NCBI RefSeq assembly: GCF_000176135.1
Contig: NZ_ACZN01000017.1
Span: forward strand, 558,001-622,000
DNA: 64,000 nucleotides
Source: Vibrio coralliilyticus ATCC BAA-450
GTDB taxonomy: Bacteria; Pseudomonadota; Gammaproteobacteria; Enterobacterales; Vibrionaceae
Direction of reading: 5' to 3'
Shown here: positions 17,872 through 26,317 of the stretch, one piece after another
Position numbering within the stretch: the first letter of the stretch is position 1
Layout of the letters: the number at the start of each line of letters is the position of its first letter
The notes under the pieces: model-generated
What the model saw: only the letters and a program-made list of their open reading frames with translations
Told to the model about the DNA's origin: nothing
Databases searched by the model: none
Position numbers and translations under genes: made by a program

Positions 17872-17971
17872 TGATGGGCCATAAAATATTGCCAGACAGG
17901 CTATGTTTTCGAGAGATTACACTAGACCACACAGGAAAAGCTCTCCTACAATCTCGACATTGGGCCCATCA
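17872..17971 (+). promoter_or_regulatory. Structured 5' leader upstream of the leader ORF
   Basis: TGATGGGCC (17872-17880) pairs perfectly with GGCCCATCA (17963-17971), enclosing a region with an inner GAGATT/AATCTC pair. The closed structure ends 9 bases before the AAGGAGGA of the small ORF. Supported only by complementarity. Confidence 0.4.
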
Positions 17972-17993
17972 AACTAATATAAGGAGGAACCCC

Positions 17994-18074
17994 ATGACTA
18001 AGTGTGAATTACATTTCGCGCGCTTCTTCAGCAATCACGCAAGCTCAAGTTTTACTGGTATCGTGCTGCGATAA
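17994..18074 (+). CDS. Probable regulatory leader peptide (26 aa)
   Basis: Short ORF with sequence MTKCELHFARFFSNHASSSF followed by six residues, TGIVLR. AAGGAGGA (17981-17988) lies 5 bases before the ATG, a stronger site than that of the following ABC-F gene, 119 bases away. Its 3' end holds GCTCAAG (18043-18049), which can pair with CTTGAGC (18081-18087) just past the stop or with CTTGAG (18182-18187) before the ABC-F ATG. Leader ORFs with such alternative stems regulate several ribosome-protection genes, including ABC-F genes. Expression of the peptide is not proven. Confidence 0.5.
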   Translation: MTKCELHFARFFSNHASSSFTGIVLR

Positions 18075-18193
18075 CCTTTGCTTGAGCGAAGATTAATACA
18101 TACAGACTAGAGTCTCTTCTCTCTGGCTTACCGGGTTATCGTCAGCAATGTTTGACGAAAGGCATCTTCATGCCTGTAATTCTTGAGTAAGTT

Positions 18194-19942
18194 ATGAGCA
18201 CTTTACTATCTGCACAATCTATTTCTTATCAAACGACTTCAGCTCCTTTGCTTGAAGACATCTCATTCACCCTAAAAAAAGGCGACCGAATCGGCTTAGT
18301 CGGTCACAACGGTTGCGGTAAAAGTACCCTTCTAAATCTACTCCATGGTGGAATTCAAGCAAATTCCGGAACTATTACAACAGCCAGTCATTGCCAGTTA
18401 GAATGCGTGGAGCAGCATCTTCCACAATCTCTGATGCACCGGTCGATGATTGATGCGGTACTTGATCGTTTACCTGACAATGAGCGAATCAGCCAGCGCT
18501 GGCGTGCTGAACTCATCCTTTCCGATATGGGATTCGATTCATCACATTGGGCATTAATTACTTCTAGCTTAAGTGGAGGCCAACATACCCGTTTGCTGTT
18601 AGCCAGAGCATTGATCGTGGAACCTGACCTACTCTTGCTGGATGAACCTAGTAACCACCTCGATCTGACGACATTGCTGTGGTTAGAGCAATTCTTGCTA
18701 GGTTGGAACGGCAGCTTTGTGCTTGTATCACACGACCGGAGATTGCTGGACAACACCACCAATTGCACCTGGATACTGCGTGACAATAGCCTGCACTTCT
18801 TTCAACTGCCCTGCTCCGAAGCTTTGGAAATGCTTGAAGCACGTGATGAAGCTGACATGAAGCGTCATCAAGCGGAGCAAAAAGAAATTGACCGTATTGA
18901 GAAGAGCGCGAAACGCCTCGCTGTTTGGGGGCATGTTTACGACAATGAAGACTTGTCGCGAAAAGCCAAGAACATGGAAAAGCGAGTCGAGAAGCTCAAA
19001 GACGATCAGACGACACTCACGTCTGGGGCACCCTGGAAGTTGGAGTTAAAAGGCGAACGCTTAAAAGCGGACCGCTTACTGCAAATATCCGATCTGGATG
19101 TCTCTCCATCGTCCGAAGGTCCATGCTTATTCAATATCGTGGCTAACCAATTGAAAAGTGGCGATCGGGTGGCCATTGTTGGCAAAAATGGAGGGGGTAA
19201 ATCAACCTTGCTGAAAACGCTATGGCAAAGCTACCAGCAGGAAGACGCGGTGAAACAAGGTATTGTTTTTCATCCTAGAGCGAACGTTGGCTTTTACGAT
19301 CAGAGCCTTAAGCAACTGGACGATAACAAAACCTTATTGGACGCTCTGGCGAGCTTCACTTCTGCACCAGAAGAAAAGCGTAAGATGGCGCTGATCAGCG
19401 CTGGATTCCCGTACCTTAGACACAATCAGAATGTTCATCAACTGAGTGGTGGCGAACGCTCACGCTTGTTGCTTATCGGGTTAACTCTGGCGAACTACCA
19501 CCTTCTCCTGCTCGATGAGCCAACCAATCACTTGGATCTCAAAGGCAAAGAAGAACTGGCAGAAACGCTAACTAATTTTGCAGGCGGACTATTACTCGTC
19601 ACGCATGACAGAGAGTTAATTGAAGCAAGCTGCAATCGTTTTTGGTATATCAAGGGAAATTCTCTGGAGGAGTGGTTAGACCCGCAACAGCTGTATCAAG
19701 CAATGAGCTCCGAGTCATCCCTTACCTCAAATGAAACAGTAACCAAGGAAGCGAGAGTAGCGTCTCATTTACCTCTAACGGACGGGCTTACTGATGAAGA
19801 GCAATTGATTGAAAAACTCTATGACCTCGAAACGAAACTCGAGGAAGATGTATCGAGAAAAGCCAAACATCAAAAACCAAAGCTTCAGGCTTTGTGGCGC
19901 GATGAAATAGCTATCATTAACCAAAAACTCGGTATTGAGTGA
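18194..19942 (+). CDS. ABC-F family ATPase (possible ribosome-protection protein)
   Basis: 582 aa soluble protein with two ABC ATPase domains and no membrane segments. Walker A motifs: GHNGCGKST (about 37) and GKNGGGKST (about 332). Signatures: LSGGQ(HTR) and LSGGE(RSR). Walker B: LLLLDEPSNHLD and LLLLDEPTNHLD. The linker between domains (about 215-280) is charged and helical, matching the P-site-tRNA interaction motif. C-terminal helical extension. ABC-F factors bind the ribosomal E site; some relieve stalling and some confer resistance to macrolides, lincosamides or pleuromutilins. Which class this belongs to cannot be decided from sequence alone. Unusual upstream leader argues for translation-responsive expression. 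Confidence 0.88.
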   Translation: MSTLLSAQSISYQTTSAPLLEDISFTLKKGDRIGLVGHNGCGKSTLLNLLHGGIQANSGTITTASHCQLECVEQHLPQSLMHRSMIDAVLDRLPDNERISQRWRAELILSDMGFDSSHWALITSSLSGGQHTRLLLARALIVEPDLLLLDEPSNHLDLTTLLWLEQFLLGWNGSFVLVSHDRRLLDNTTNCTWILRDNSLHFFQLPCSEALEMLEARDEADMKRHQAEQKEIDRIEKSAKRLAVWGHVYDNEDLSRKAKNMEKRVEKLKDDQTTLTSGAPWKLELKGERLKADRLLQISDLDVSPSSEGPCLFNIVANQLKSGDRVAIVGKNGGGKSTLLKTLWQSYQQEDAVKQGIVFHPRANVGFYDQSLKQLDDNKTLLDALASFTSAPEEKRKMALISAGFPYLRHNQNVHQLSGGERSRLLLIGLTLANYHLLLLDEPTNHLDLKGKEELAETLTNFAGGLLLVTHDRELIEASCNRFWYIKGNSLEEWLDPQQLYQAMSSESSLTSNETVTKEARVASHLPLTDGLTDEEQLIEKLYDLETKLEEDVSRKAKHQKPKLQALWRDEIAIINQKLGIE

Positions 19943-19975
19943 TACACCGTTTGGTGAGCTACAACCTAATGCAAG

Positions 19976-20000
19976 GCCGCCGACTCCGGCGGCTTTCTCA
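19976..20000 (+). terminator. Intrinsic terminator after ABC-F gene
   Basis: GCCGCCG (19976-19982) pairs with CGGCGGC (19987-19993), loop 4, followed by TTTCTC. It lies about 35 bases past the ABC-F stop. Confidence 0.7.
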
Positions 20001-20084
20001 TTCAGTTCAACCACTTCTATTTGACGAAAACCCGTGCTCATCGCTAGTATCAGCCTCACAAATACTAGAATGATAAAAATTAAT

Positions 20085-21092
20085 ATGACAGAACAAAAAG
20101 TACGTTGGGGCATTGCCGGGCTGGGTAAAATTGCACATCGATTTGCCGCCGATCTCACTCAGCATGTCGACAACGCTTGTCTATATGCCGTCGCAGCCAG
20201 AGATGAACAACGCGCTGATGCTTTTGCCCAGCAATATCAGGCTGAGCACGCTTATTCTTCTTATCTAGCCATGGCAGAAGACCCAAATGTTGATGCCGTA
20301 TACATTGCGACTATCCATCCGTTTCACAAAAGCATGGTTGAACTGTTCTTGAACCACGGCAAGCATGTTCTGGTTGAAAAGCCAGCTTTCACTAATACCC
20401 AAGACTGGGACGACATGAAGGCACTGGCAGATAAACAAGGCCTAGTGCTCATGGAAGCAATGAAGTCAGTGACTTTCCCAGCTTACCGAGCGCTACGGGA
20501 TTTCATTCAAAAAAACAGTATTGAGATAGAATCAATCGAAGCGGCGTTCGGCAACTGGCATGAATTTGATGTTCAACAGCAGATTTTCAACCCTAATTTA
20601 TGCGGCGGTGCGACTTTAGATGTCGGCGTTTATGCGCTCTGGCTATACGCGGATCTTTGCCAGCTCAAACAGAGTGAGATCCAACCGCCATCGGTGTCCT
20701 ATCAGAAGCACAACAATGAATCCAAGGTCGATGAAACTGTAGAGTTTACGTTTACTCACGGTATCAAGGGGAAGATTGGCGCTTCAATCAGCCAACGCCT
20801 AAAACGTGTCGCGACAATACGTGGGCCCGAGGTCGAAATTGTTATCCAAGATAAGTGGTGGAATCCAACCATCATTGATGTAACTTACAAAGGTGAACAT
20901 ACCCAGATCTCACACTTACCTGCAGGCGGTGGATTTGAGTTTGAAGCTTCTCATTTATCCCAGCTGATCATTGATGGTAAATCGAGCTCGGACTTCGTTC
21001 CTCATGAAACCAGTCGCCAGGTGATTGCTCTCATGGAACGAAGCCTGAAAGACAATGGATTCTCGCACTTGCTTCACGCCTCTCATCATTAA
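20085..21092 (+). CDS. Gfo/Idh/MocA-family oxidoreductase
   Basis: About 335 aa NAD(P)-dependent oxidoreductase. Rossmann motif GIAGLGKIAHRFAADL at the N-terminus and the family signature HVLVEKPAFT (EKP Lys) at about residue 95. The C-terminal alpha/beta domain includes GGATLDVGVYALW, typical of the dihydrodiol dehydrogenase/YdgJ-like branch. Substrate is probably a sugar or cyclic polyol. Start uncertain: ATG 20070 and 20085 are both in frame and neither has a strong ribosome site; 20085 gives the usual short lead to the Rossmann motif. Confidence 0.85.
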   Translation: MTEQKVRWGIAGLGKIAHRFAADLTQHVDNACLYAVAARDEQRADAFAQQYQAEHAYSSYLAMAEDPNVDAVYIATIHPFHKSMVELFLNHGKHVLVEKPAFTNTQDWDDMKALADKQGLVLMEAMKSVTFPAYRALRDFIQKNSIEIESIEAAFGNWHEFDVQQQIFNPNLCGGATLDVGVYALWLYADLCQLKQSEIQPPSVSYQKHNNESKVDETVEFTFTHGIKGKIGASISQRLKRVATIRGPEVEIVIQDKWWNPTIIDVTYKGEHTQISHLPAGGGFEFEASHLSQLIIDGKSSSDFVPHETSRQVIALMERSLKDNGFSHLLHASHH

Positions 21093-21102
21093 ACATCACC
21101 GT

Positions 21103-21130
21103 AGCGCCGATCTTTTGCTTGGCGCTTTTT
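21103..21130 (+). terminator. Intrinsic terminator after oxidoreductase gene
   Basis: AGCGCC (21103-21108) pairs with GGCGCT (21121-21126), followed by TTTTATT. Stands 11 bases past the stop. Confidence 0.75.
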
Positions 21131-21280
21131 ATTCATAAAGGCCGAGCGAAACTCGGGTTGCAATCGGATCCTCATGAACTAGAGGAAGGGGACTACATTT
21201 CGTACCCTGGAGACTTACCGCATATGTTTGAAGCGCTGGAAGAAGATACACGGGCAATGTTGATTTCAGAATATCGGTAG
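21131..21280 (+). pseudogene. Remnant of a cupin-domain regulator (C-terminal end)
   Basis: The plus-strand frame from 21131 is open to a TAG at 21278-21280 and reads QSDPHELEEGDYISYPGDLP then HMFEALEEDTRAMLISEYR. This matches the end of the cupin sensor domain in HTH-XRE/cupin regulators (SEPH...GD...F/YP.D.PH.F.A). There is no HTH and no start. The SDPH and the following ELEEGDY segment look joined with the middle of the cupin deleted. It lies between two terminators and has no upstream promoter of its own visible. I judge it a decayed gene fragment. Confidence 0.6.
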
Positions 21281-21286
21281 AAATGA

Positions 21287-21312
21287 AAAGGCGAGCAACA
21301 TTGCTCGCCTTT
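21287..21312. terminator. Bidirectional terminator
   Basis: AAAGGCGAGCAA (21287-21298) pairs with TTGCTCGCCTTT (21301-21312). A-run before and T-run after make it work in both directions, serving the cysteine dioxygenase-like gene on the minus strand. Confidence 0.8.
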
Positions 21313-21334
21313 CGCATTAGCCATCAGTTCGATA

Positions 21335-21946
21335 TCAAATTTCATAGAACCAAGAATCTTGCTGCAAATCTAGGAGTTCTGGCTCGCCACCCTCAAGCTG
21401 ATACAAATGGAACTGTTGTAACGGCGGAGAGTAGACATGCAGCGTAACCAGAGGCTCATCATCAGCCTGCAAATTGGATATCTGGTGAATATCGTTGTCT
21501 TTGCTGACAGTCACGCTACCTTGCTGGTAATGGGAGGATTGAGACGCGTAAATATGACCGTTCGCTGCCGTTTCAAATAAGGTCTCTGTCGCTTCACCAT
21601 GCAGCACACGCACGCCACAGGCGGTATTTAAGTGGTCATGAATTTTGCTTCTCTGACCATTTAGCCAACTCAAGATGAGCACTTCACAGTGGTCATTTTT
21701 AAATAGTCGCTTTCGACAGTAACTGTCTTCATCAAAGCTGGCTAATGCCTTTATTTCGGTGTCATTCAAAGCCACGTTTTCAAGTATGAATCTTATCGTT
21801 GCAAGCGACAGTGGTTTGTTAGACAACTTAATTTGCTCCATAAGCTCCTGAAAATTAAGTCGGTAGTCACTATCAAGTAACGCAGCCAGTGCTGGAGCTT
21901 GCTGCTGAGTTATCGCTGAATGTCGCAAATTGTCCTCCTCACACAT
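21335..21946 (-). CDS. Cysteine dioxygenase-type cupin protein
   Basis: 203 aa from the ATG at 21946; a TTG six codons earlier is an alternative start. The cupin core has the metal ligands of the cysteine dioxygenase family: SKIHDHLNTACGVRVLHGEA (His-x-His) and NDIHQISN (third His), followed by TLHVYSPPL. Family members oxidise cysteine to cysteine sulfinate, or related thiols, using Fe(II) and oxygen; the position of the substrate Arg is unclear to me, so another thiol is possible. Cytoplasmic. Single gene with its own terminator. Confidence 0.8.
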   Translation of the reverse strand: MCEEDNLRHSAITQQQAPALAALLDSDYRLNFQELMEQIKLSNKPLSLATIRFILENVALNDTEIKALASFDEDSYCRKRLFKNDHCEVLILSWLNGQRSKIHDHLNTACGVRVLHGEATETLFETAANGHIYASQSSHYQQGSVTVSKDNDIHQISNLQADDEPLVTLHVYSPPLQQFHLYQLEGGEPELLDLQQDSWFYEI

Positions 21947-22069
21947 CCTGTTATGTTTTGGCAAGCACGCCTAATTGCCTTTAGATGTTGCATGAGTAGA
22001 CAATTAGCTGCATAAAAAGTGTCACATAGAAATGTCATTCGTAGAAGGTCATCACGATTTTACAAGTAA

Positions 22070-22097
22070 TTAACAATTGGACGAGTTACTTTATAAA
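22070..22097 (+). promoter_or_regulatory. Candidate promoter for the SDR gene
   Basis: TTAACA (22070-22075) and TATAAA (22092-22097) are 16 bases apart, about 100 bases before the SDR start. Reasonable sigma-70 spacing; found by eye. Confidence 0.3.
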
Positions 22098-22196
22098 ATC
22101 GAAAAAATTAAGAATCTGCTACGACCTCTGAGACATCGCTTACGCCGCACTGAGAATCGCTGTACAGTATGCACAAACAAAAACAGGACATCGTCA

Positions 22197-22910
22197 ATGA
22201 CAAAAACGACTTTAATCACCGGTGCCAGTCGAGGGATTGGTAAAGCACTATCGCACTACTTTGCTAAACAAGGTTACAACTTGGTATTGATTGCAAAGCA
22301 AGAAGCAACTCTTAAACATGTGTTTGATGAGTTAAGTGAAGAGTTTCCTCATCTCAGCATCGAAACCCACAGTCTAGATTTCGCGCAGCCTGAAGTTACT
22401 GCGAATTCTTTTAAGGTGATTCTAGATCAGCTTGAATCCATTGATGTCCTGGTAAACAGTGCTGGCGTCCTAAAAGCAGGTCATATTGATCTGACGTTCC
22501 AAAAGTTGTCTGAGTTAATGAATGTCAACCTACTTTCTACCATTGCAGTGTGTAATGCCGTGGCAGAAAAAATGAAACAACAAGGAATCGGGGAAATCTA
22601 TAATCTAGGGTCGACCGCAGGGCTATCTCCTGTACCAAAGATTGCGGCTTACTCAGCCACTAAAGCAGCAATGGTAAGCTATAGCCAGTCCCTTTATCAG
22701 GAACTACTGCCGCACAATGTTCAAGTGTGTTGCTTGTGTCCAAGCGTTGTAGATACAGATATGACCAATGATGGACGAATCAAAAACGAACTAAAAATCG
22801 AACCTGAAGATTTAGCAAAAGCGATAGATTTTGCCCGCAGCCTGTCAACAGGTGCAGCGATGTCGATCTTACCTATTCGTTGTAAAGTCATCGACTTAGA
22901 AAATAGCTGA
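22197..22910 (+). CDS. Short-chain dehydrogenase/reductase
   Basis: 237 aa SDR. Start at 22197 is chosen because the cofactor motif TLITGASRGIGKAL then begins at residue 5 and AGGA precedes it; a longer in-frame extension upstream is not protein-like. Catalytic residues: NSAG (Asn-Ser-Ala-Gly), Ser in YNLGSTAGLSPVP, Tyr and Lys in AAYSATKAA (YxxxK). A classical NAD(P)H oxidoreductase of unknown substrate. Monocistronic, ending at a bidirectional terminator. Confidence 0.87.
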   Translation: MTKTTLITGASRGIGKALSHYFAKQGYNLVLIAKQEATLKHVFDELSEEFPHLSIETHSLDFAQPEVTANSFKVILDQLESIDVLVNSAGVLKAGHIDLTFQKLSELMNVNLLSTIAVCNAVAEKMKQQGIGEIYNLGSTAGLSPVPKIAAYSATKAAMVSYSQSLYQELLPHNVQVCCLCPSVVDTDMTNDGRIKNELKIEPEDLAKAIDFARSLSTGAAMSILPIRCKVIDLENS

Positions 22911-22929
22911 TTCGCGATGAAGCAATAAA

Positions 22930-22955
22930 AAAGGGCTACCAATGGTAGCCCTTAG
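22930..22955. terminator. Bidirectional terminator between SDR and subtilase genes
   Basis: AAGGGCTACCA (22931-22941) pairs with TGGTAGCCCTT (22943-22953), flanked by an A-run and by TAGCATTTTCC. Convergent genes on both sides. Confidence 0.8.
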
Positions 22956-22972
22956 CATTTTCCTTTAACTTA

Positions 22973-24682
22973 TTAGCGACTTTCTAGCTCTTCGAAAATC
23001 GCTTCCGCATCAACAACACCACCAGAGATTGACAGTGTGCTGAACGGTACAAGTTCTTCTGGAGTAGAAGGTTTCTTAACCAATAGTTCAGGGTAAGTAC
23101 GCGCTTTACTCATCAGCAGTTCTTTAAGCTCAACGGCAGACAGGTCTGGATAGTGCGACCATACCATTGCAGCTACACCAGAAACGACTGGCGCTGCCAT
23201 ACTTGTGCCGCTGTACGCTGCGTAGTTGTTATCTGGAGTTGAAGACAGAACACGGTAACCCGGAGCAAAGACATCAACCGTCTCCTGACCAAAGTTACTG
23301 AAGCTTGCAACCAGTGAGTCATCTGCATATTTCGCTGATGCACCAATGTCCATCCATGTTGAGATTGGCTTAGACCAAGAGTGCTTAGCGAAACGGTTCG
23401 GGAAGCTTGGCTTGATGTCGTTATCGTTGCGGCTGTTACCGGCAGAATGCACAATCAGTACGCCTTTACGTGCTGCGTAACGGAATGCGTGGTCCACGAT
23501 GTACTTACGTGGCGAGTAGCTCTTACCAAAGCTCATGTTGATGATCTTCGCACCGTTATCAACAGCGTAGCGAACCGCGTTAGCGATATCTTTATCCCTT
23601 TCGTCACCATTTGGTACCATACGTACCGCCATGATTTGAGCGTAATCAGCAAGGCCATCAATACCAATACCATTGCGACGTTCCGCGGCAATAATACCTG
23701 CTACGTGAGTACCATGAGCGCCAACAGGACCTTTCACATCGTTGTTACCGTAGCCCTTCTCCCAAGGGTTGTGGATGTTATCCATCACGATGTCACGACG
23801 CGTGTCTAGCTCTAGATTGTAGTGGTAGTCCAGAGACTCTTGGTAGCGGCTTCTGCGTGATTCTAGGTAATCGAATGAGTACCAAGATTCAAATACGCCA
23901 AGCAGGCCTTTAGCGGCTGCAACCACTTCAGGGTTTGAGTGCTCAAGTAAAATTTGTAGGCCGTCGACAGTAAAGTCTTTGTGGTCCGTTAACTGAGTGA
24001 TTTGATCTTTGTACTGATTCGCTTGCTCAGTCGCTGCCGTCACTTGATCAAGAGAAGTCTGGTTGTATTCAACTGATTCTAGATAGTCTGCTTCTACGCC
24101 CTTGTAGTATTCACGCTTCTTACGCGGAATCCAGTGATTACCTTCTTTCAGCTTCAGATATTTTTTGTACTCACGAGTCACTTCTAGTGTGTCTTGATCC
24201 ACATTGACACCAAGAGAGTTACCAAGGAAGTTCCAACCGTGAACGTCATCGATATATCCGTTACCGTCATCATCGATGCCGTTACCTGGAATTTCGTCTT
24301 CGTTAGTCCAAAGTTTGTTTTTCAGATCTTCATGGTCAACATCAACACCTGAGTCAAGAACCGCAACAATCACAGGCTGTGGCTTTAAAGGTGGCAGTAG
24401 TGATTCATAAACATAATCGGCACCCACACCCTGCAGGCTAGAGTAGTTTGCAGAAGCATTAAACCAGTCTCCACGATCATCTGACGGGTTGCTCATCATG
24501 CGCATTGAGAACAATGCGAAAGGTTTAACTGGCTTAGGCGAGTAATCTTCAACAATGTTACCTTTCACATCTTTGATGAAAGGCGAGTTTGCTGGAACTG
24601 GTTCAGCACTGACGCTGACTGAAACCGACGCTGAAGCCATCATAGCGACAGCAAGCGCGGAAAGCTTATATCCGTTTGTCAT
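22973..24682 (-). CDS. Secreted subtilisin-like serine protease (S8) with long insert
   Basis: 569 aa with a Sec signal peptide (about 1-26). Catalytic triad: Asp110 (IVAVLDSGVDVDHED), His323 (GAHGTHVAGIIAAE), Ser494 (SGTSMAAPVVSGVAAM); oxyanion Asn416 (HSAGNSRND). A calcium-loop-like NGIDDDGNGYIDDVHGW follows the Asp. Between Asp and His there are over 210 residues, including a helical, charged insert (about 165-300), far longer than the 30-40 residues of subtilisin. Such inserts occur in some lantibiotic-leader and marine proteases. No propeptide I9 domain or C-terminal PPC is obvious. Probably secreted by type II secretion, and the role is likely nutrient or protein processing. Confidence 0.9.
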   Translation of the reverse strand: MTNGYKLSALAVAMMASASVSVSVSAEPVPANSPFIKDVKGNIVEDYSPKPVKPFALFSMRMMSNPSDDRGDWFNASANYSSLQGVGADYVYESLLPPLKPQPVIVAVLDSGVDVDHEDLKNKLWTNEDEIPGNGIDDDGNGYIDDVHGWNFLGNSLGVNVDQDTLEVTREYKKYLKLKEGNHWIPRKKREYYKGVEADYLESVEYNQTSLDQVTAATEQANQYKDQITQLTDHKDFTVDGLQILLEHSNPEVVAAAKGLLGVFESWYSFDYLESRRSRYQESLDYHYNLELDTRRDIVMDNIHNPWEKGYGNNDVKGPVGAHGTHVAGIIAAERRNGIGIDGLADYAQIMAVRMVPNGDERDKDIANAVRYAVDNGAKIINMSFGKSYSPRKYIVDHAFRYAARKGVLIVHSAGNSRNDNDIKPSFPNRFAKHSWSKPISTWMDIGASAKYADDSLVASFSNFGQETVDVFAPGYRVLSSTPDNNYAAYSGTSMAAPVVSGVAAMVWSHYPDLSAVELKELLMSKARTYPELLVKKPSTPEELVPFSTLSISGGVVDAEAIFEELESR

Positions 24683-25143
24683 TCTGTTACATCCTATTTA
24701 ATTATACGCTTACAAAGCGCACAAAAGATAAAATGCAACTCAATTAAGATCATTCACAAAATCAATTAAATGAGTATAAGATCTCACTAAGAGAGATATT
24801 TATCGCTCAAAATTTGAGATAAATTCTATTAATAATATCAACATTTATATAACGCATGATGTATATTAATTTAATCTTTTAATTCATAAGCTTAAGATCA
24901 TTAATTAAATAGATATCTATTCATAAATATCCAATAAATTATTATCAAATAACTCATTAATAATTTAAAATTTTATTTATTCCGAGATACCTCAATATTT
25001 ATTAATATCATTATCTACAATAAATAATGGAACACCGATCATGAAAAATTGGAAACTTCAGAAAATACCTACGTGTGACATTGTGGTATCCGTTGGATTA
25101 TTGATTTATTTTAGTTGCTCATCATTACTAATAGGTAAGAGAC
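24683..25143. other. Very AT-rich intergenic region upstream of the subtilase
   Basis: About 460 bases, almost all A/T between 24720 and 25020, without convincing genes. It holds the subtilase promoter and upstream signals of the nucleotidyltransferase gene. Such AT content is typical of H-NS-silenced promoters of secreted proteases. A 62-codon ORF at 25041 lacks a good ribosome site and overlaps the next gene, so I do not call it. Confidence 0.5.
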
Positions 25144-25707
25144 ATGTCCCAGCTAATGCCACAACTCAACTTATCTCATCTGCCACTGCAACAAGCTCTA
25201 GTCGATTCGATCTACCACGCCTTTATTGACCACGAAGATGTTCTTGCTGCGGTATTGCTAGGTTCCTTGGCCGCTGAGACAGGTGACAGGGTTTCTGATG
25301 CCGATGTTATTGTCTTCACGACCAATGGTTTTCATAGAAAATCGGATCTAGCTTACCGAGCATTTGAAAGCAACAAAGAGATCTTTTACTGTCTCGAGGG
25401 CTTCCACAATGACCATGCTTTTTTCAAGAAATATATCTTCAACGATATGACCAGTGCAGAGATTCACTGTCTCGATCTAGAAGAACCTTTCATGCTCTCA
25501 AAACCTTATAAGGTACTATTTGATAAATCAGATATCGTCACCTCCCGCCTTACTGATGCGCCAGCACCCAAGCATAAAGACTTCCCAGCTTATACTAGCG
25601 GTGATCAAGGGCTTATTTGGGAGTTATTCGACTGCATCAAATGGCTCAGCCGTGACGACACCAACTTAGCAAAAGAATACATTAAGAAGCTGGCTAACAA
25701 GCTTTAA
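25144..25707 (+). CDS. Nucleotidyltransferase-fold protein
   Basis: 187 aa with a minimal nucleotidyltransferase motif: LLGSLAAETGDRVSDADVIVF (Gly40-Ser41 ... Asp52-x-Asp54), as in aminoglycoside adenylyltransferases and MNT/HEPN-type enzymes. The third catalytic acid may be Glu at the HCLDLEEPF segment. The C-terminal half is helical (IWELFDCIKWLSRDD). It likely transfers a nucleotide to a protein or small molecule. A P-loop kinase gene follows 33 bases later, suggesting an operon. Substrate unknown. Confidence 0.72.
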   Translation: MSQLMPQLNLSHLPLQQALVDSIYHAFIDHEDVLAAVLLGSLAAETGDRVSDADVIVFTTNGFHRKSDLAYRAFESNKEIFYCLEGFHNDHAFFKKYIFNDMTSAEIHCLDLEEPFMLSKPYKVLFDKSDIVTSRLTDAPAPKHKDFPAYTSGDQGLIWELFDCIKWLSRDDTNLAKEYIKKLANKL

Positions 25708-25740
25708 GTACGTCCAGTCCCACACTGGTATGGAGACTCT

Positions 25741-26262
25741 TTGAATCGTCCAATTTTATACATCTTTTCTGGATTACCAGCCTCTGGTAAATCAACACTT
25801 GCTCAGCGCCTCGCTCAACATACATCATCAATATATGTGCGTATTGATACGGTCGAACAAGGCTTGCGAGACCTATGCAGCTTTAAAGTAGAAGGGGAAG
25901 GCTACCGGCTCAGCTACAGAATCATTGAAGACAACCTTCGACTAGGTATTAGCGCGATTGCAGACTCTTGTAACCCCATAGAACTCACACGACGTGAATG
26001 GCGTGATGTCGCCACCAGTGTAGACGCCCGCTTTGTCGACATTGAAATTTGGTGCTCGGATAAAGAAGAGCATAAACATCGTGTTCAAACACGACCTAAC
26101 ACAGTTAAAAACCTTGTCTTGCCAAATTGGGAACAGGTTGAAAATCGCCACTATGAAGCATGGCCTGATGACGTTATCAGGATTGATACCGCTGGAAAAA
26201 GCATTGAGCAAGCCTTCACAGAATTGCTAGATAAGCTTGAAGTCTGGTCATCTCCTGCTTAA
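25741..26262 (+). CDS. P-loop kinase (AAA_33/zeta-like small-molecule kinase)
   Basis: 173 aa with a Walker A motif GLPASGKST at residues 11-19 and the kinase-type pattern YVRIDTVEQGLRD; ISAIADSCNPIELTRREW is the lid-proximal segment of the AAA_33/gluconate-kinase-like group. The start is TTG, preceded by TGGAGA. Predicted to phosphorylate a small molecule or a nucleotide-sugar. Located directly after the nucleotidyltransferase, so the two may modify the same substrate or form a resistance unit. Confidence 0.75.
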   Translation: MNRPILYIFSGLPASGKSTLAQRLAQHTSSIYVRIDTVEQGLRDLCSFKVEGEGYRLSYRIIEDNLRLGISAIADSCNPIELTRREWRDVATSVDARFVDIEIWCSDKEEHKHRVQTRPNTVKNLVLPNWEQVENRHYEAWPDDVIRIDTAGKSIEQAFTELLDKLEVWSSPA

Positions 26263-26317
26263 CTAGACTGTGTATAACTCTTTGAAATCTAAAAATACTA
26301 ATGTCTCAGGAGCCAGT

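Noticed and set aside
22077..22196. Longer start for the SDR gene
   Set aside because: The extra 40 residues are not SDR-like; the nucleotide-binding motif begins five residues after the internal ATG.
25041..25229. 62-codon ORF with a hydrophobic stretch before the nucleotidyltransferase
   Set aside because: Weak ribosome site, overlaps the true gene start, and lies in AT-rich sequence where such frames occur by chance.
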